A stretch of DNA of 36,636 nucleotides from an uncultured bacterium (GTDB taxonomy: Bacteria; Actinomycetota; Actinomycetes; S36-B12; CAIKAW01): assembly GCA_903825575.1 (NCBI GenBank), contig CAIKAW010000009.1:1-36636 (forward strand), in the 5' to 3' direction. The notes beneath the pieces were generated by a model that worked only from the letters and a program-made list of their open reading frames with translations, was not told the DNA's origin and did not search any database. Of this stretch, positions 15,660-24,580 are shown piece after piece. Every line of letters starts with the position of its first letter. Position 1 is the stretch's first letter. The position numbers and the translations under genes are program-made.

Positions 15660-16187
15660 ATGGCTCGAAACCGGAATACCCCAACGGCACGCACGCGCGC
15701 GAACGCTGGACGTCCCGCCGCGGGTTCGGCCGGGTCTCGTGCGGCCGGCGCAAAGCGGACCTCGCCGACCGGGACCGGCAAGAACCAAGCCGCCAAGGCG
15801 GGGACCCGGCGACCCTCCGGCGGCCGCGGATCTCGACCCAAAGTTGCTCGCGGTCTGACCAACGGAAAGCAGCCGGCATTAAGTACCAGTCGGGCACGCC
15901 GCCGACTCGAACGCGCTAGCGCGCCGGTCTTGATACGCCTGAACCGAGCGCCCCGCTGGGTACCTACGGCAGTAATGCTGGTGTTGCTCCTGATCGGCCT
16001 GTTCACTCCTGGCTCGGTATCGGCCGCGCTCCTGGCCGCGGTAGCTCTGATCTTGGCGTGGTTGCTGGCGTTGGCATGGCCAACCCTGGCAGCGCAGGGA
16101 CGATTCGCTCGAATCCTCGTGATCGGACTAGTGCTCTTTTCCGCACTCGTGCGACTATCCGGGCTAAATGTCGTCCGGAAGCACTAA
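15660..16187 (+). CDS. Small basic membrane protein (DUF6703-like)
   Basis: The first 90 of 175 residues are low-complexity and rich in Arg, Ala, Gly, Thr and Pro, so probably disordered in the cytoplasm. The rest holds hydrophobic segments near residues 101-118 (WVPTAVMLVLLLIGLF), 121-142 (AALLAAVALILAWLLALAW) and 150-165. Proteins of this shape near glyS and uppS in other actinobacteria are annotated DUF6703; I give that name from memory. GGAG ends five bases before the ATG at 15660. The gene converges on the TIGR03943 gene with only 31 bp between, and no clear terminator hairpin is visible there. Function unknown. Confidence 0.8.
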   Translation: MARNRNTPTARTRANAGRPAAGSAGSRAAGAKRTSPTGTGKNQAAKAGTRRPSGGRGSRPKVARGLTNGKQPALSTSRARRRLERASAPVLIRLNRAPRWVPTAVMLVLLLIGLFTPGSVSAALLAAVALILAWLLALAWPTLAAQGRFARILVIGLVLFSALVRLSGLNVVRKH

Positions 16188-16218
16188 ATCGATCTTGGCG
16201 CTCCTACCAAAAGGACTT

Positions 16219-16920
16219 CTATTCGTACGGGTTCTTGGGCGCCGCAATCCGCACGATTGACGTCACCTGAATCCACGGGATTGCCGACTCGCTGTTTAGC
16301 CCACCGCCCGGAACCCAGTGCCCGATGACGGTCACCCAGGTGTCGGCCGGTAGTGCAGTAACTCCCAGTGGCTTGATTCGAGTGGGGATCGCATCGGCCG
16401 CGCAGCAGGTAAGCGTCAGCCGCGTTAGATCCCAACCGGTGCCGCTTGGGGTCACAAACCCAGTCATTTCCACGTTCCGATTCACCAACGACTGGCCAGC
16501 GTCCCAAACTGCTCGCGCCGCGTAGTCATTTAGAGCAACCACGACTGGATCGCCTGCTGGCAGCGCAGGCGCGGCGGATGCGGGAGGTGTTACGACTGCC
16601 GGCGTGCGTTCGGCGGCGAAAGCCCCCAATGCGGGTGGTGCAATCACGAACACTGCCATTACCGGAAGCAATAACAACCAAGCGATTCGCGGTGAATTGT
16701 GTGTGTGCGGCTGCGAGTCCTCATCGGCCGAACCATCACCGTGTGAACGTAACTCATCGACGAGCGCCCAGGCGCCCAACACGACGAGCAACGCTGATGT
16801 GAGCAACAGCCACGGAAGCAGCGAAGGTTTGACGTATCGCAAATAGGTTCCGCTCAACCCCAAACGACCCAGCGTGCCGCCAAGAAGGAGCAACACAACA
16901 CCTTGGACGCTGCGGTTCAC
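16219..16920 (-). CDS. TIGR03943-family membrane protein (permease partner)
   Basis: The 233-residue protein has two membrane segments, about residues 27-48 (LPWLLLTSALLVVLGAWALV) and 75-95 (IAWLLLLPVMAVFVIAPPAL). A His-rich loop between them (DSQPHTHNS) could touch metal. The extracytoplasmic domain contains the family motif region VEMTGFVTPSGTGWDLTRLT followed by LTCCAADA. The start is a GTG at 16920 that overlaps the permease stop codon as GTGA. The open frame continues far upstream inside the permease gene and is not used. The family nearly always pairs with DUF318 permeases; a role with metal or another small solute is suspected but not shown. Confidence 0.9.
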   Translation of the reverse strand: MNRSVQGVVLLLLGGTLGRLGLSGTYLRYVKPSLLPWLLLTSALLVVLGAWALVDELRSHGDGSADEDSQPHTHNSPRIAWLLLLPVMAVFVIAPPALGAFAAERTPAVVTPPASAAPALPAGDPVVVALNDYAARAVWDAGQSLVNRNVEMTGFVTPSGTGWDLTRLTLTCCAADAIPTRIKPLGVTALPADTWVTVIGHWVPGGGLNSESAIPWIQVTSIVRIAAPKNPYE

Positions 16921-17921
16921 AACAACCACCAACCGACGAGGACGCTTGCGATCGTTGCTACCACAAACGTGGTCGGTGCAAAGCGCACAGCAAAGCTGCG
17001 GCCGAACGTGCCAGATTGCATTGCAACCAGTTTGACGTCGACCATCGGCCCAACAACAAGGAATGCCAACCGAGCCGTGTAGGAAAAGCCTGTCAGGCTG
17101 GCTGCCACAAACGCATCGGCTTCCGAACAAACCGCGAGCACGACTGCCAGCAGAGCCAAGGCGAGAACCTCTACACCAGGCACGCTCGCCACGGTGTGAA
17201 TCCATGACCGCGGAATCGCAACGTTCAAGATTGCGGCAGTAATTCCACCGATGACGAGGAATCCGCCAGCGTGCAGGAAGTCGTGCGTGGCCGTGAGCCG
17301 GAAGGTTTGCCACACGTTCGCCCCGAGCAAGTGCTCGCGACTTGGGATTCGCAACCAATGTGGCCGACCGAATCGCAGCCAAAGCCAGCCCATGCCGACA
17401 CTGGTGACCAGCGATGCCAAGAACCTTGCCAGCACCATTTCTGGTCGGTGAGGAAAGGCCACTGCAGTAGCCGCCAAGACAACCGGGTTGATCGCTGGGG
17501 CCGAAAGCAAGAACGCCAAGGCTGCCGATGGCGGAACTCCTCGTGCCATTAGCCCACCAGAAACGGGCACAGATGCGCATTCACAACCAGGCAGGATTGC
17601 GCCGGCTAAGCCTGCGACCGGTACCGCAAGGGCAGGACGACTAGGAAGTACGCGCTGCCAAAACGTGGCAGGAACAAAGGCTGCGATGGCACCGGAAAGG
17701 ACGACTCCCAAAGCAAGGAATGGCGCAGCCTGAACGATGATGGCAAGGAAGACAGTGCCAGCCATGCGGATGGCCGCCCCACCGAGTTGGTGGGAAGCCC
17801 AACGCTGCAGCAGCAAAGTCAGCAGCAGCACTGCCGCAAGAAACTCGACTGACCCGGGACGGTAGCGCTCGTGCGGAGCGCCCACTCCTGATCCGGGTAT
17901 CGCCGCCGCGCCGGCGCTCAT
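16917..17921 (-). CDS. DUF318 (COG0701, YraQ-like) permease
   Basis: This 334-residue integral membrane protein has about eight hydrophobic segments. It shows the family signature [19 protein letters not shown] and then [20 protein letters not shown], followed in the second half by [13 protein letters not shown]. The two halves look like an internal repeat, each with a conserved Cys near a charged residue, suggesting a substrate path. Substrates are not established for the family. Its ATG at 17921 overlaps the uppS stop codon (ATGA), and its own stop overlaps the TIGR03943 start. The three genes are therefore translated as a coupled series. Confidence 0.92.
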   Translation of the reverse strand: MSAGAAAIPGSGVGAPHERYRPGSVEFLAAVLLLTLLLQRWASHQLGGAAIRMAGTVFLAIIVQAAPFLALGVVLSGAIAAFVPATFWQRVLPSRPALAVPVAGLAGAILPGCECASVPVSGGLMARGVPPSAALAFLLSAPAINPVVLAATAVAFPHRPEMVLARFLASLVTSVGMGWLWLRFGRPHWLRIPSREHLLGANVWQTFRLTATHDFLHAGGFLVIGGITAAILNVAIPRSWIHTVASVPGVEVLALALLAVVLAVCSEADAFVAASLTGFSYTARLAFLVVGPMVDVKLVAMQSGTFGRSFAVRFAPTTFVVATIASVLVGWWLL

Positions 17922-18694
17922 GGGGTCGGCTCAGCCCCGCCGTAGCGGCGATCGCGGGCGGCGTAGATCTCGCACGCCCGCCACAAGTCACGACGGTCAA
18001 AATCGGGCCACAAAGTGTCTACGAATACCAACTCGGCGTAGGCCGACTGCCACAACATGAAGTTCGAGATTCGTTGTTCGCCGCTGGAGCGAACGAATAG
18101 GTCGACGTCTGGAAGTTCAGGTTCATCCAAGTAGCGCGCCAATATTCGCTCGTCGATGCGAGCCGGATCTAACCGGCCAGCCACAGCCTCGCGAGCCATC
18201 GCCGCCGCCGCATCAGCAATTTCGGCACGTCCGCCGTAGTTGACACACATCGTCAACGTCAACGTCTTGTTTCGGCGAGTCAGCTCCTCAGCTGTTTCTA
18301 GTTCGGTAATTACGCTCTTCCAAAGTCGTGGCCGCCTACCTGCCCAACGGATTCTTACGCCAAGTTCGTGCATCTCATCACGCCGACGGCGAATGACATC
18401 GCGATTGAATCCCATAAGAAACCTCACCTCGTCGGGTGAGCGGCGCCAGTTCTCGGTGGAGAACGCATAGGCCGAAAGATGCGTGATGCCAAGTTCAATC
18501 GCGCCATGAACGCAATCGAGCAGCGCCGCTTCGCCGGCTTCATGACCCTTGGTGCGTGGTAGCCCCTGCGCCTTCGCCCAGCGCCCATTGCCGTCCATCA
18601 CGATCGCTACGTGGCGCGGCACGAATTGAGGAGGCAAGTCTGGGGGGACGGCACCGGAGGAATGGGCCGGTGGTCGATTGGGCGTTCGAGCCAC
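17918..18694 (-). CDS. uppS: Isoprenyl transferase (cis-polyprenyl diphosphate synthase)
   Basis: It builds the long-chain cis-polyprenyl diphosphate that carries cell-wall precursors. The 258 residues contain the catalytic-Asp motif [17 protein letters not shown], then [28 protein letters not shown], and the C-terminal [20 protein letters not shown] with YAELVF. The usual RTSGE has a Ser for Thr change (RSSGE). Product length (C50 decaprenyl as in mycobacteria, or C55) cannot be told. The GTG start at 18694 lies four bases after the recO stop codon. A GGGGG tract about nine bases upstream may serve the ribosome. The permease gene overlaps its end. Confidence 0.96.
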   Translation of the reverse strand: MARTPNRPPAHSSGAVPPDLPPQFVPRHVAIVMDGNGRWAKAQGLPRTKGHEAGEAALLDCVHGAIELGITHLSAYAFSTENWRRSPDEVRFLMGFNRDVIRRRRDEMHELGVRIRWAGRRPRLWKSVITELETAEELTRRNKTLTLTMCVNYGGRAEIADAAAAMAREAVAGRLDPARIDERILARYLDEPELPDVDLFVRSSGEQRISNFMLWQSAYAELVFVDTLWPDFDRRDLWRACEIYAARDRRYGGAEPTP

Positions 18695-18698
18695 TAGA

Positions 18699-19439
18699 TC
18701 AGCCCCCCGTCGTTCGATCGACTAGACGCAGCGATCGCAATCCATGCTCCAAATGCCAGTGCAGGAAAGCTGCGACCATCCCTGAGGCGGGATCATGGAA
18801 GCTGGCATCGATGCTGCCGACAGTTGCCCAATCTCCGGTAAGCAGCGACGCCAACAGTTCGACAACTTCGGACGCCGGACTAAGAGATCCTGGTGGTCTG
18901 CAATCGCCACAAACAGATCCGCCGCTGCTGACATGGAACGCATTGTGCGGTCCGGGTGCCCCGCAGCGGGCGCAGTCGGAAAACGTTGGCGCCCAACCAG
19001 CGACACTCAAAGCCCGCAGAAGGTATGAGTCAAGAATCAACCGCGGCAAATACTTGCGTTCTTCAAGGGCGCGGAGCCCGGCCACGAGAAGCAGAAACTG
19101 TTGCACCTCGGGCTCGCGTTCTTCGGAGGTTAGTTGTTCGGCGGTCTCAAGCATCGCCGTCCCGGCGGTATATGCCGGGTAGTCGCCCACGATCGAAGCG
19201 CCGTACGAATGCAGCGATTCAACCTGATTGACGACGTCCAGCGACCGACCCGTGTAGAGCTGAATGTCCACATGTGTAAAGGGCTCCAATCGCGCACCAA
19301 ACCGACTGGTCGTGCGACGAACTCCCTTGCCGACGCAACGGATTCGACCTTGAGACTTGGTCAGCAATGTGACGATGCGATCGGACTCGCCGAGCTTTTG
19401 GGTCCGAAGGACCACAGCTTCGTCACGGTAAAGAGGCAC
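18699..19439 (-). CDS. recO: DNA repair protein RecO
   Basis: RecO loads RecA on single-stranded DNA in the RecFOR pathway. The 246 residues start with the typical [20 protein letters not shown] and the OB-fold ([20 protein letters not shown]). A Cys4 zinc site follows, [13 protein letters not shown]...GGSVCGDC. The GTG at 19439 matches the family N-terminus. A TTG at 19562 would overlap the era stop codon but adds 41 unlikely residues. The ribosome site is weak (CAGG directly adjacent). It sits between era and uppS, the standard actinobacterial order, but with an unusual 119-bp gap after era. Confidence 0.95.
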   Translation of the reverse strand: MPLYRDEAVVLRTQKLGESDRIVTLLTKSQGRIRCVGKGVRRTTSRFGARLEPFTHVDIQLYTGRSLDVVNQVESLHSYGASIVGDYPAYTAGTAMLETAEQLTSEEREPEVQQFLLLVAGLRALEERKYLPRLILDSYLLRALSVAGWAPTFSDCARCGAPGPHNAFHVSSGGSVCGDCRPPGSLSPASEVVELLASLLTGDWATVGSIDASFHDPASGMVAAFLHWHLEHGLRSLRLVDRTTGG

Positions 19440-19558
19440 CCTGCATTGTCTCTCGGTTGGCCGGTGGCTTGGGACCCCTCTGCCCGCGTGTCTCGAGGGT
19501 AGGGACTGCTGGGTGCTCGAAGCGCTACAGCCGAGCGGATTCCAGGGGGTTTGGTGAC

Positions 19559-20476
19559 TCAAAAACCCAAGCGCCGCAGCTGTTTGGGGTCACGCTGCCA
19601 ATCCTTGGCAACCTTCACTCGTACGTCGAGATAGATCGGGGTACCGAGCAAGGCTTCGATTTGCTTGCGCGCTTGGGTGCCCACGGCCTGCAACCGCTGG
19701 CCACCCGGGCCAATGACAATTGCCTTCTGGCTATCGCGCTCCACGTAGATGTTGACTCGGACATCGAGTAGGGGTCGATCCGCTGGGCGGTCTTCGCGGG
19801 GGGTTATTTCCTCGACGACAACCGCGATTGAATGTGGGAGTTCGTCATAGACGCCCTCAAGGGCTGCCTCCCGAACGAGTTCGGCGACGAGGATTAGCTC
19901 CGGCTCATCGGTGAGTTCACCGTCCGGGTAGAGCGCCGGTCCCGGCGGAAGTTGGGCAACCAACAGGTCGGCCAGTAGGTCAACCTGACTTCCGTCGACG
20001 GCCGAAACGGGCACGATGTCGGTCCAAGCGATGCCTTCGTCCTCACCGAGTTTGGCTAATTGCATCAATCGCTCAGCGACCACGTCGCGGGTCACCTTGT
20101 CGACCTTCGTCAGTATCGCCAGCATTGGTTTACGCCGCGAGGTAGCTATCTGCTTCGCGATGAAATGATCGCCCGGCCCGATAATCTCGTCGGCTGGCAC
20201 GCACATCGCAATCACGTCTACCTCGGCCCAGGTTTCGCGCACCACGGCATTTAGGCGTTCACCTAGGAGCGTGCGGGGTCGGTGAACCCCGGGGGTATCC
20301 ACAAGCACGAGCTGAGCATCTGCGCGATGCACGATCCCGCGGATGGCATGTCGGGTGGTCTGTGGCCGACTGGAAGTAATTGCAATCTTCTCCCCGACCA
20401 AGGCGTTGGTCAGCGTGCTCTTGCCGGTGTTGGGCCGCCCAACGAAGCACGCAAAGCCCGATCGGTGTTCACTCAT
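19559..20476 (-). CDS. era: GTPase Era
   Basis: Era binds the 3' end of 16S rRNA and guides 30S subunit maturation. The 305 residues have the GTPase motifs G1 GRPNTGKST (13-21), G3 DTPG (VLVDTPGVHRPRTLL) and G4 TKVD. A C-terminal KH domain follows (VNIYVERDSQKAIVIGPGG, then QRLQAVGTQARKQIEALLG). The ATG at 20476 overlaps the stop codon of the EamA gene (ATGA), so translation is coupled to a transporter gene. ybeY, which also acts on 16S rRNA, lies in the same run. Confidence 0.98.
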   Translation of the reverse strand: MSEHRSGFACFVGRPNTGKSTLTNALVGEKIAITSSRPQTTRHAIRGIVHRADAQLVLVDTPGVHRPRTLLGERLNAVVRETWAEVDVIAMCVPADEIIGPGDHFIAKQIATSRRKPMLAILTKVDKVTRDVVAERLMQLAKLGEDEGIAWTDIVPVSAVDGSQVDLLADLLVAQLPPGPALYPDGELTDEPELILVAELVREAALEGVYDELPHSIAVVVEEITPREDRPADRPLLDVRVNIYVERDSQKAIVIGPGGQRLQAVGTQARKQIEALLGTPIYLDVRVKVAKDWQRDPKQLRRLGF

Positions 20477-21393
20477 GCGAGCGATTCTCCTCTATCGGGA
20501 AATGATTGCGACCAGCCCTGCACTCCGACCCCGGCGCAGACGAGGAGCAGTCCAAAGACTTGCCAAAAGGCCAGCCGCTCTCCGAGGACCGTAACACCGA
20601 GCATGGTGGCAACGATCGGCTCAGTTAGGACGAGGGTGGTAACGGGACCCGCCGGAATCTTTGTAAGGCCGCGACCGAACAGCAGGTAGGCAGCCGTAGT
20701 AGTGGCAAAACCCAGCCAAAGCGCAGCGGCCAGACCATGCACCGAGTTCAACCACTCGTTGGAGCTCAGTACTAGTACAGGGAGCAACGCTAGGCCGCCA
20801 AGCGAAAACGCACTCGCAATCAGAGTCGTAGCCGACTCGCCGCCGATCACTGCCCGGCGAATCAAAACCGTGTAGAGCGAGTAACACAGTCCCGCCCCCA
20901 AAGCCGCAAGAAGGCCATCGGTGCCAAAGTGGCCGACCGGCCCCACAAGCAGACCGAGCCCCACGACAGCAACGAGGGTGGATAACAACCAAGGTCGGCT
21001 GATCGGCTCGCGCAACATAATTCGCGCGAAACATCCGGCGAAGATCGGACCACTGCCGATCGTGACCAACGTTCCGACGGCGACGCCAGCATGCGCAACC
21101 CCGAAGAAGAACAGGATTTGGAATGACGCGGTCAGCAGACCACACAGGAGTCCCGGCCAAGTTCGCCAGAGGCGAAGCGCTCGGCGCCGGTCGCCACCTG
21201 CAATTGGCGCTACAACAAGCAGCCCAACGCCGCCGAGCACTAACCTTGCTGCCCCGACAGATGCAGGAGCGGCTGAAGTTGGCGCAAGCGCTTGAACCGT
21301 CCCAGCTGTGCCAAATAGCGCGGCAGCGGCAACCACCTGAGCCACACCAACAATCGATTTGGTGCGCGGTGGTGACACAACAGTGGTGCTCAC
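20473..21393 (-). CDS. EamA/DMT-family transporter
   Basis: The 306-residue protein has about ten hydrophobic segments arranged as two EamA repeats. The first is AAAALFGTAGTVQALAP through LREPISRPWLLSTLVAVVGL. The second is GAGLCYSLYTVLIRRAV through VTTLVLTEPIVATMLGVTVL followed by GERLAFWQVFGLLLVC. Such proteins export or import amino acids, nucleobases or other metabolites across the cytoplasmic membrane; the solute cannot be read from sequence. It starts with GTG at 21393, 45 bases after the CNNM gene, and its stop overlaps the era start. Its place between the CNNM gene and era is not the usual layout. Confidence 0.92.
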   Translation of the reverse strand: MSTTVVSPPRTKSIVGVAQVVAAAALFGTAGTVQALAPTSAAPASVGAARLVLGGVGLLVVAPIAGGDRRRALRLWRTWPGLLCGLLTASFQILFFFGVAHAGVAVGTLVTIGSGPIFAGCFARIMLREPISRPWLLSTLVAVVGLGLLVGPVGHFGTDGLLAALGAGLCYSLYTVLIRRAVIGGESATTLIASAFSLGGLALLPVLVLSSNEWLNSVHGLAAALWLGFATTTAAYLLFGRGLTKIPAGPVTTLVLTEPIVATMLGVTVLGERLAFWQVFGLLLVCAGVGVQGWSQSFPDRGESLA

Positions 21394-21438
21394 CCGGCCG
21401 CGCTGTCCAAAAGCGGACTAATCGGCGAAGTCAGACCG

Positions 21439-22743
21439 TCAGTCGGCCTCGTCACTGGCTGCCTCGCTTGGCTCGACCGCACTCACAAGCACGGTCCCGA
21501 TTCGATTGCGACGACCTTCTGCTCGCTCAGCAGTTAACTGGAATCCCCCGACTGCGACTGTCGATCCTGGAAGCGGCACCCGGCCAAGGCGTTTGGCCAA
21601 GAGCCCGCCCACGGTATCTACTCCCTCTTCGTCGGAGTCCAGATGAATCCCAACAAGCTCAGCGAAATCTTCGACATGCATCCGTGCATGAACTCGATAA
21701 TTGCCATCGGCAAGCGCTTCGACCTCCGGGGCGGCAACGTCATATTCATCAGTGATTTCCCCGACGATCTCTTCGAGAATGTCCTCAATTGTGACAAGGC
21801 CAGCGGTGCCACCGTACTCGTCGACAACGATCGCCAAGTGCACGCGGGCAGCCTGCATCTCGCGCAGTAGTTCATCCGCATTCTTGCTGTCAGGAACAAA
21901 ATACGGCGGACGCATCAAGGACTCGACGCGCTCGGCAGACTCAGCCTCGTGGTGCTCGTAAGTGCGTCGAGTGATGTCCTTCAGGTAGACGATCCCAACA
22001 ATGTCATCGAAATTCTCACCAATAACAGGGATCCGGGAGTACCCCGATCGCAGTCCAAGGGAGATCGCCTGACGCAGCGTTTTGGTCCCTTCAATCACGA
22101 TCATGTCCATTCGCGGAACCATCACCTCACGAGCGATGGTGTCGCCGAGTTCGAAGACCGAGTGAATCATCTGGCGCTCATCGTCTTCGATCACGTCGTC
22201 AGCTTCGGCGAGGTCGACGAGTTCGCGAAGTTCGGCTTGCGTGGCGAACGGACCCTCGCGATATCCCTTTCCCGGAGTCAACATATTCCCTAGCAGAATC
22301 AACGCGTTTGCAACAGGACCGAGGATGACTCCAAGTACTCGCGCAGGAGCCGCAAACGCTAACGCGATCGGTTCTGCATGTTGCCGCCCAAGTGTGCGCG
22401 GGGCGACTCCCAGTACAACGAAACTTACAAAGGTCATAACGCCGGCGGCGAGCACGACGGCCCAAGGGCGCGAGGCGGGAACCACATCCAACGCCACGAT
22501 CGTTGCAATAACCAATGCGACAGCAGTTGTCGCAAGTTGCGCGAGCAATAGGACGTTTACGTATCGGGCCCGATTATCGAGCAACTTGACCAAGGCGGTT
22601 GCTCGGCGCGATCCATCGCGGCGTAGTTCGTCGACTCGTGATCGAGACACCCGACCAATGGCAACTTCCCCCGCAACTAGCAGTGCCGAGATCGCGACGA
22701 GTACCGCCACCACTGTGATGTCGAAGCCATCCACCGCGGTCAT
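21439..22743 (-). CDS. CNNM/CorC-HlyC family transporter (DUF21-CBS-CBS-CorC)
   Basis: The 434 residues run in the standard order. A DUF21 membrane domain with about four segments fills residues 8-150. A CBS pair follows (VPRMDMIVIEGTKTLRQAIS; SGYSRIPVIGENFDDIVGIV; then VHLAIVVDEYGGTAGLVTIE and DILEEIVGEITDEYD). The CorC/HlyC domain (YRVHARMHVEDFAELVGIHL, then VDTVGGLLAKRLGRVPLPGS) ends the protein. The family is linked to magnesium or cobalt efflux and often misnamed hemolysin. Its ATG at 22743 overlaps the ybeY stop codon (ATGA), as is common for this pair. Confidence 0.95.
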   Translation of the reverse strand: MTAVDGFDITVVAVLVAISALLVAGEVAIGRVSRSRVDELRRDGSRRATALVKLLDNRARYVNVLLLAQLATTAVALVIATIVALDVVPASRPWAVVLAAGVMTFVSFVVLGVAPRTLGRQHAEPIALAFAAPARVLGVILGPVANALILLGNMLTPGKGYREGPFATQAELRELVDLAEADDVIEDDERQMIHSVFELGDTIAREVMVPRMDMIVIEGTKTLRQAISLGLRSGYSRIPVIGENFDDIVGIVYLKDITRRTYEHHEAESAERVESLMRPPYFVPDSKNADELLREMQAARVHLAIVVDEYGGTAGLVTIEDILEEIVGEITDEYDVAAPEVEALADGNYRVHARMHVEDFAELVGIHLDSDEEGVDTVGGLLAKRLGRVPLPGSTVAVGGFQLTAERAEGRRNRIGTVLVSAVEPSEAASDEAD

Positions 22744-23201
22744 GACTGTCCTAGCTGCGATGCGGTCTGCCAGGCCGCGAGAAGTTCTGCTTGCAACCCA
22801 AACATTTCGGCGTGCTCCTCGGGTTCGGCGTGGTCGTGACCCAGCAGGTGCAGCAGGCCGTGGGTCAGCAGCAACTCAAGTTCGGCCTGAGCGCTATGCC
22901 CTGCAGCGGCTCCCTGTGCGGCGGCGATGGCCGGACAAATCGCGATGTCCCCGAGAACCCAACCGCCCTGCGGATCATCCGGGTCAGGACCATCGTCCAT
23001 CGGGAAAGACAGCACGTCCGTCGGACCGGCTAGGTCCATGAATTGGACGTGAAGGCGCGTCATCTCGGTTTCATCAACGAGTCGAATCGCCAAGTCGGCA
23101 ATCGGGTCGATTTCGAGGCGCTGCCAAAGGAACTCGGCCAACATCAGGAGTCTTGGTTCCTCGACTTCAGTCGCACTATCGTTCACTAAGTCAAGGCTCA
23201 T
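22740..23201 (-). CDS. ybeY: Endoribonuclease YbeY (16S rRNA maturation)
   Basis: YbeY is a zinc-dependent RNase needed for 16S rRNA 3'-end processing and 70S quality control. The 153 residues have the three-His zinc motif in HGLLHLLGHDH followed by AEPEEHAEMF, and the preceding strand TDVLSFPMDD. The ATG at 23201 overlaps the phoH stop codon as ATGA, and the CNNM gene overlaps its own end. phoH-ybeY-CNNM is a widely conserved trio. Confidence 0.97.
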   Translation of the reverse strand: MSLDLVNDSATEVEEPRLLMLAEFLWQRLEIDPIADLAIRLVDETEMTRLHVQFMDLAGPTDVLSFPMDDGPDPDDPQGGWVLGDIAICPAIAAAQGAAAGHSAQAELELLLTHGLLHLLGHDHAEPEEHAEMFGLQAELLAAWQTASQLGQS

Positions 23202-24199
23202 GACTTAGGTCCGGCCACTGGCGGAAGCGCAATTGCCGACCGCTCGTCGTAGCGGCCATACGCCTCGACAATCTCCCCGACCAACTTATGGCGGACCACG
23301 TCCTCAGCAGTTAGACGACAGAATCCGACATCTCCCACGCCAGCAAGAATGTCCTGAACTACTCGCAGGCCCGACGCTGTTCCAGACGGCAGGTCAATCT
23401 GCGTGACATCACCGGTTACCACCATCCGAGAGCCAAAACCAAGACGCGTCAGGAACATCTTCATCTGCTCCGGAGAAGTGTTTTGGGCCTCGTCAAGAAT
23501 GATGAAAGCATCGTTGAGCGTCCGCCCTCGCATGTATGCCAATGGCGCCACTTCGATCGTGCCACTGGTCATGAGTCGTGGAATCGAATCGGGATCGATC
23601 ATGTCGTGGAGGGCGTCGTAGAGCGGACGCAAATACGGATCGATCTTCTCGGCCAACGTTCCAGGCAGGAAGCCCAGACGCTCTCCTGCTTCCACAGCCG
23701 GACGAGTCAAGACGATGCGGCTGACCTGACGAGCCTGCAAGGCTTGTACTGCTTTGGCCACCGCAAGATAGGTCTTACCAGTTCCTGCCGGTCCGATACC
23801 GAACACAATCGTGTTCTCGTCGATCGCATCGACGTATCGCTTCTGATTCATCGTCTTCGCGCGGATCGTGCGGCCACGGTTCGACAAGATGTTGGCCGTT
23901 AGAACGTCCGCCGGACGGACCCCCACCGACGAACGCATAATCGCGATGGCTCGTTCGACCGACTCGGCCGTGAGACCCTGCCCGGTTCGTAGCACTGCCA
24001 ACAACTCGGCAACCAGCAACTCGATTTGGTGTACGTCCTCGCCAGGACCGGTGAGGTTGATCTCGTTGCCGCGCGAATGCACGTCGACACTGGGGTAGGC
24101 GCGCTCGATAACTCTAAGGAATTCGTCTCCGCTGCCAAGCAGACTGACCATCTGATGGGCTACCGGCACCACGATCTTTGCCTGAGTCTGGGATGTCAT
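23198..24199 (-). CDS. phoH: PhoH-like ATPase
   Basis: The 333-residue protein has the Walker A motif GPAGTGKTYLAVAKAVQAL, the family segment GFLPGTLAEKIDPYLRPLYD, and Walker B IILDEAQNTSPEQMKMFL with VVTGDVTQIDLP. PhoH proteins are RNA-helicase-like ATPases that work with YbeY in RNA metabolism. The N-terminal 110 residues carry a KH-like region. I use the ATG at 24199 (MTSQTQAK); a TTG two codons earlier is possible. The HIT gene stop is seven bases upstream. Confidence 0.96.
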   Translation of the reverse strand: MTSQTQAKIVVPVAHQMVSLLGSGDEFLRVIERAYPSVDVHSRGNEINLTGPGEDVHQIELLVAELLAVLRTGQGLTAESVERAIAIMRSSVGVRPADVLTANILSNRGRTIRAKTMNQKRYVDAIDENTIVFGIGPAGTGKTYLAVAKAVQALQARQVSRIVLTRPAVEAGERLGFLPGTLAEKIDPYLRPLYDALHDMIDPDSIPRLMTSGTIEVAPLAYMRGRTLNDAFIILDEAQNTSPEQMKMFLTRLGFGSRMVVTGDVTQIDLPSGTASGLRVVQDILAGVGDVGFCRLTAEDVVRHKLVGEIVEAYGRYDERSAIALPPVAGPKS

Positions 24200-24205
24200 A
24201 TGCAA

Positions 24206-24550
24206 TCAGCCTGGCGGCCAAGACATTCCGCGCCCTCCAAGGAGGTGCGCGTGGACGTGCCCGACAGTCTGACCACCGTCGGTTCCGGTGTTGAACACGA
24301 TTCGGTGTCCGGATCCGGCTACGCCTTCTGCCTCGGCAACCGCGGCAACATCGGCAAGGAACCGTCCTGCCAACGCCGGGTCGGCGCTGGCCAACGCAGC
24401 CGCATCTTGGTGGTGCGCGCGGGGCACGACAAGGACATGTACTGGTGCTTGCGGGGATATATCGCGGAAGGCAACGGTGTCTCGCGTTTCGGCCACGATG
24501 GCGGCCGGAATGTCGCCGGCGACAATCGCACAGAACAGGCAGTCAGACAT
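24206..24550 (-). CDS. HIT-family hydrolase (histidine triad nucleotide-binding)
   Basis: This 114-residue protein of the Hint branch begins MSDCLFCAIVAGDIPAAIV and ends with the active-site triad QTVGHVHAHLLGGRGMSWPP. Such enzymes cleave purine nucleoside phosphoramidates and acyl-AMPs. An N-terminal CxxC (CLFC) is partly kept but the full Cys2His2 zinc site is not evident. The frame also opens at a GTG at 24574 (eight residues longer); neither start has a clear ribosome site, and I chose the ATG because it gives the common family N-terminus. It lies between rsmE and phoH in the same operon. Confidence 0.93.
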   Translation of the reverse strand: MSDCLFCAIVAGDIPAAIVAETRDTVAFRDISPQAPVHVLVVPRAHHQDAAALASADPALAGRFLADVAAVAEAEGVAGSGHRIVFNTGTDGGQTVGHVHAHLLGGRGMSWPPG

Positions 24551-24580
24551 GGGTTGATCGTAGACGGGGTCCACGCCGGT

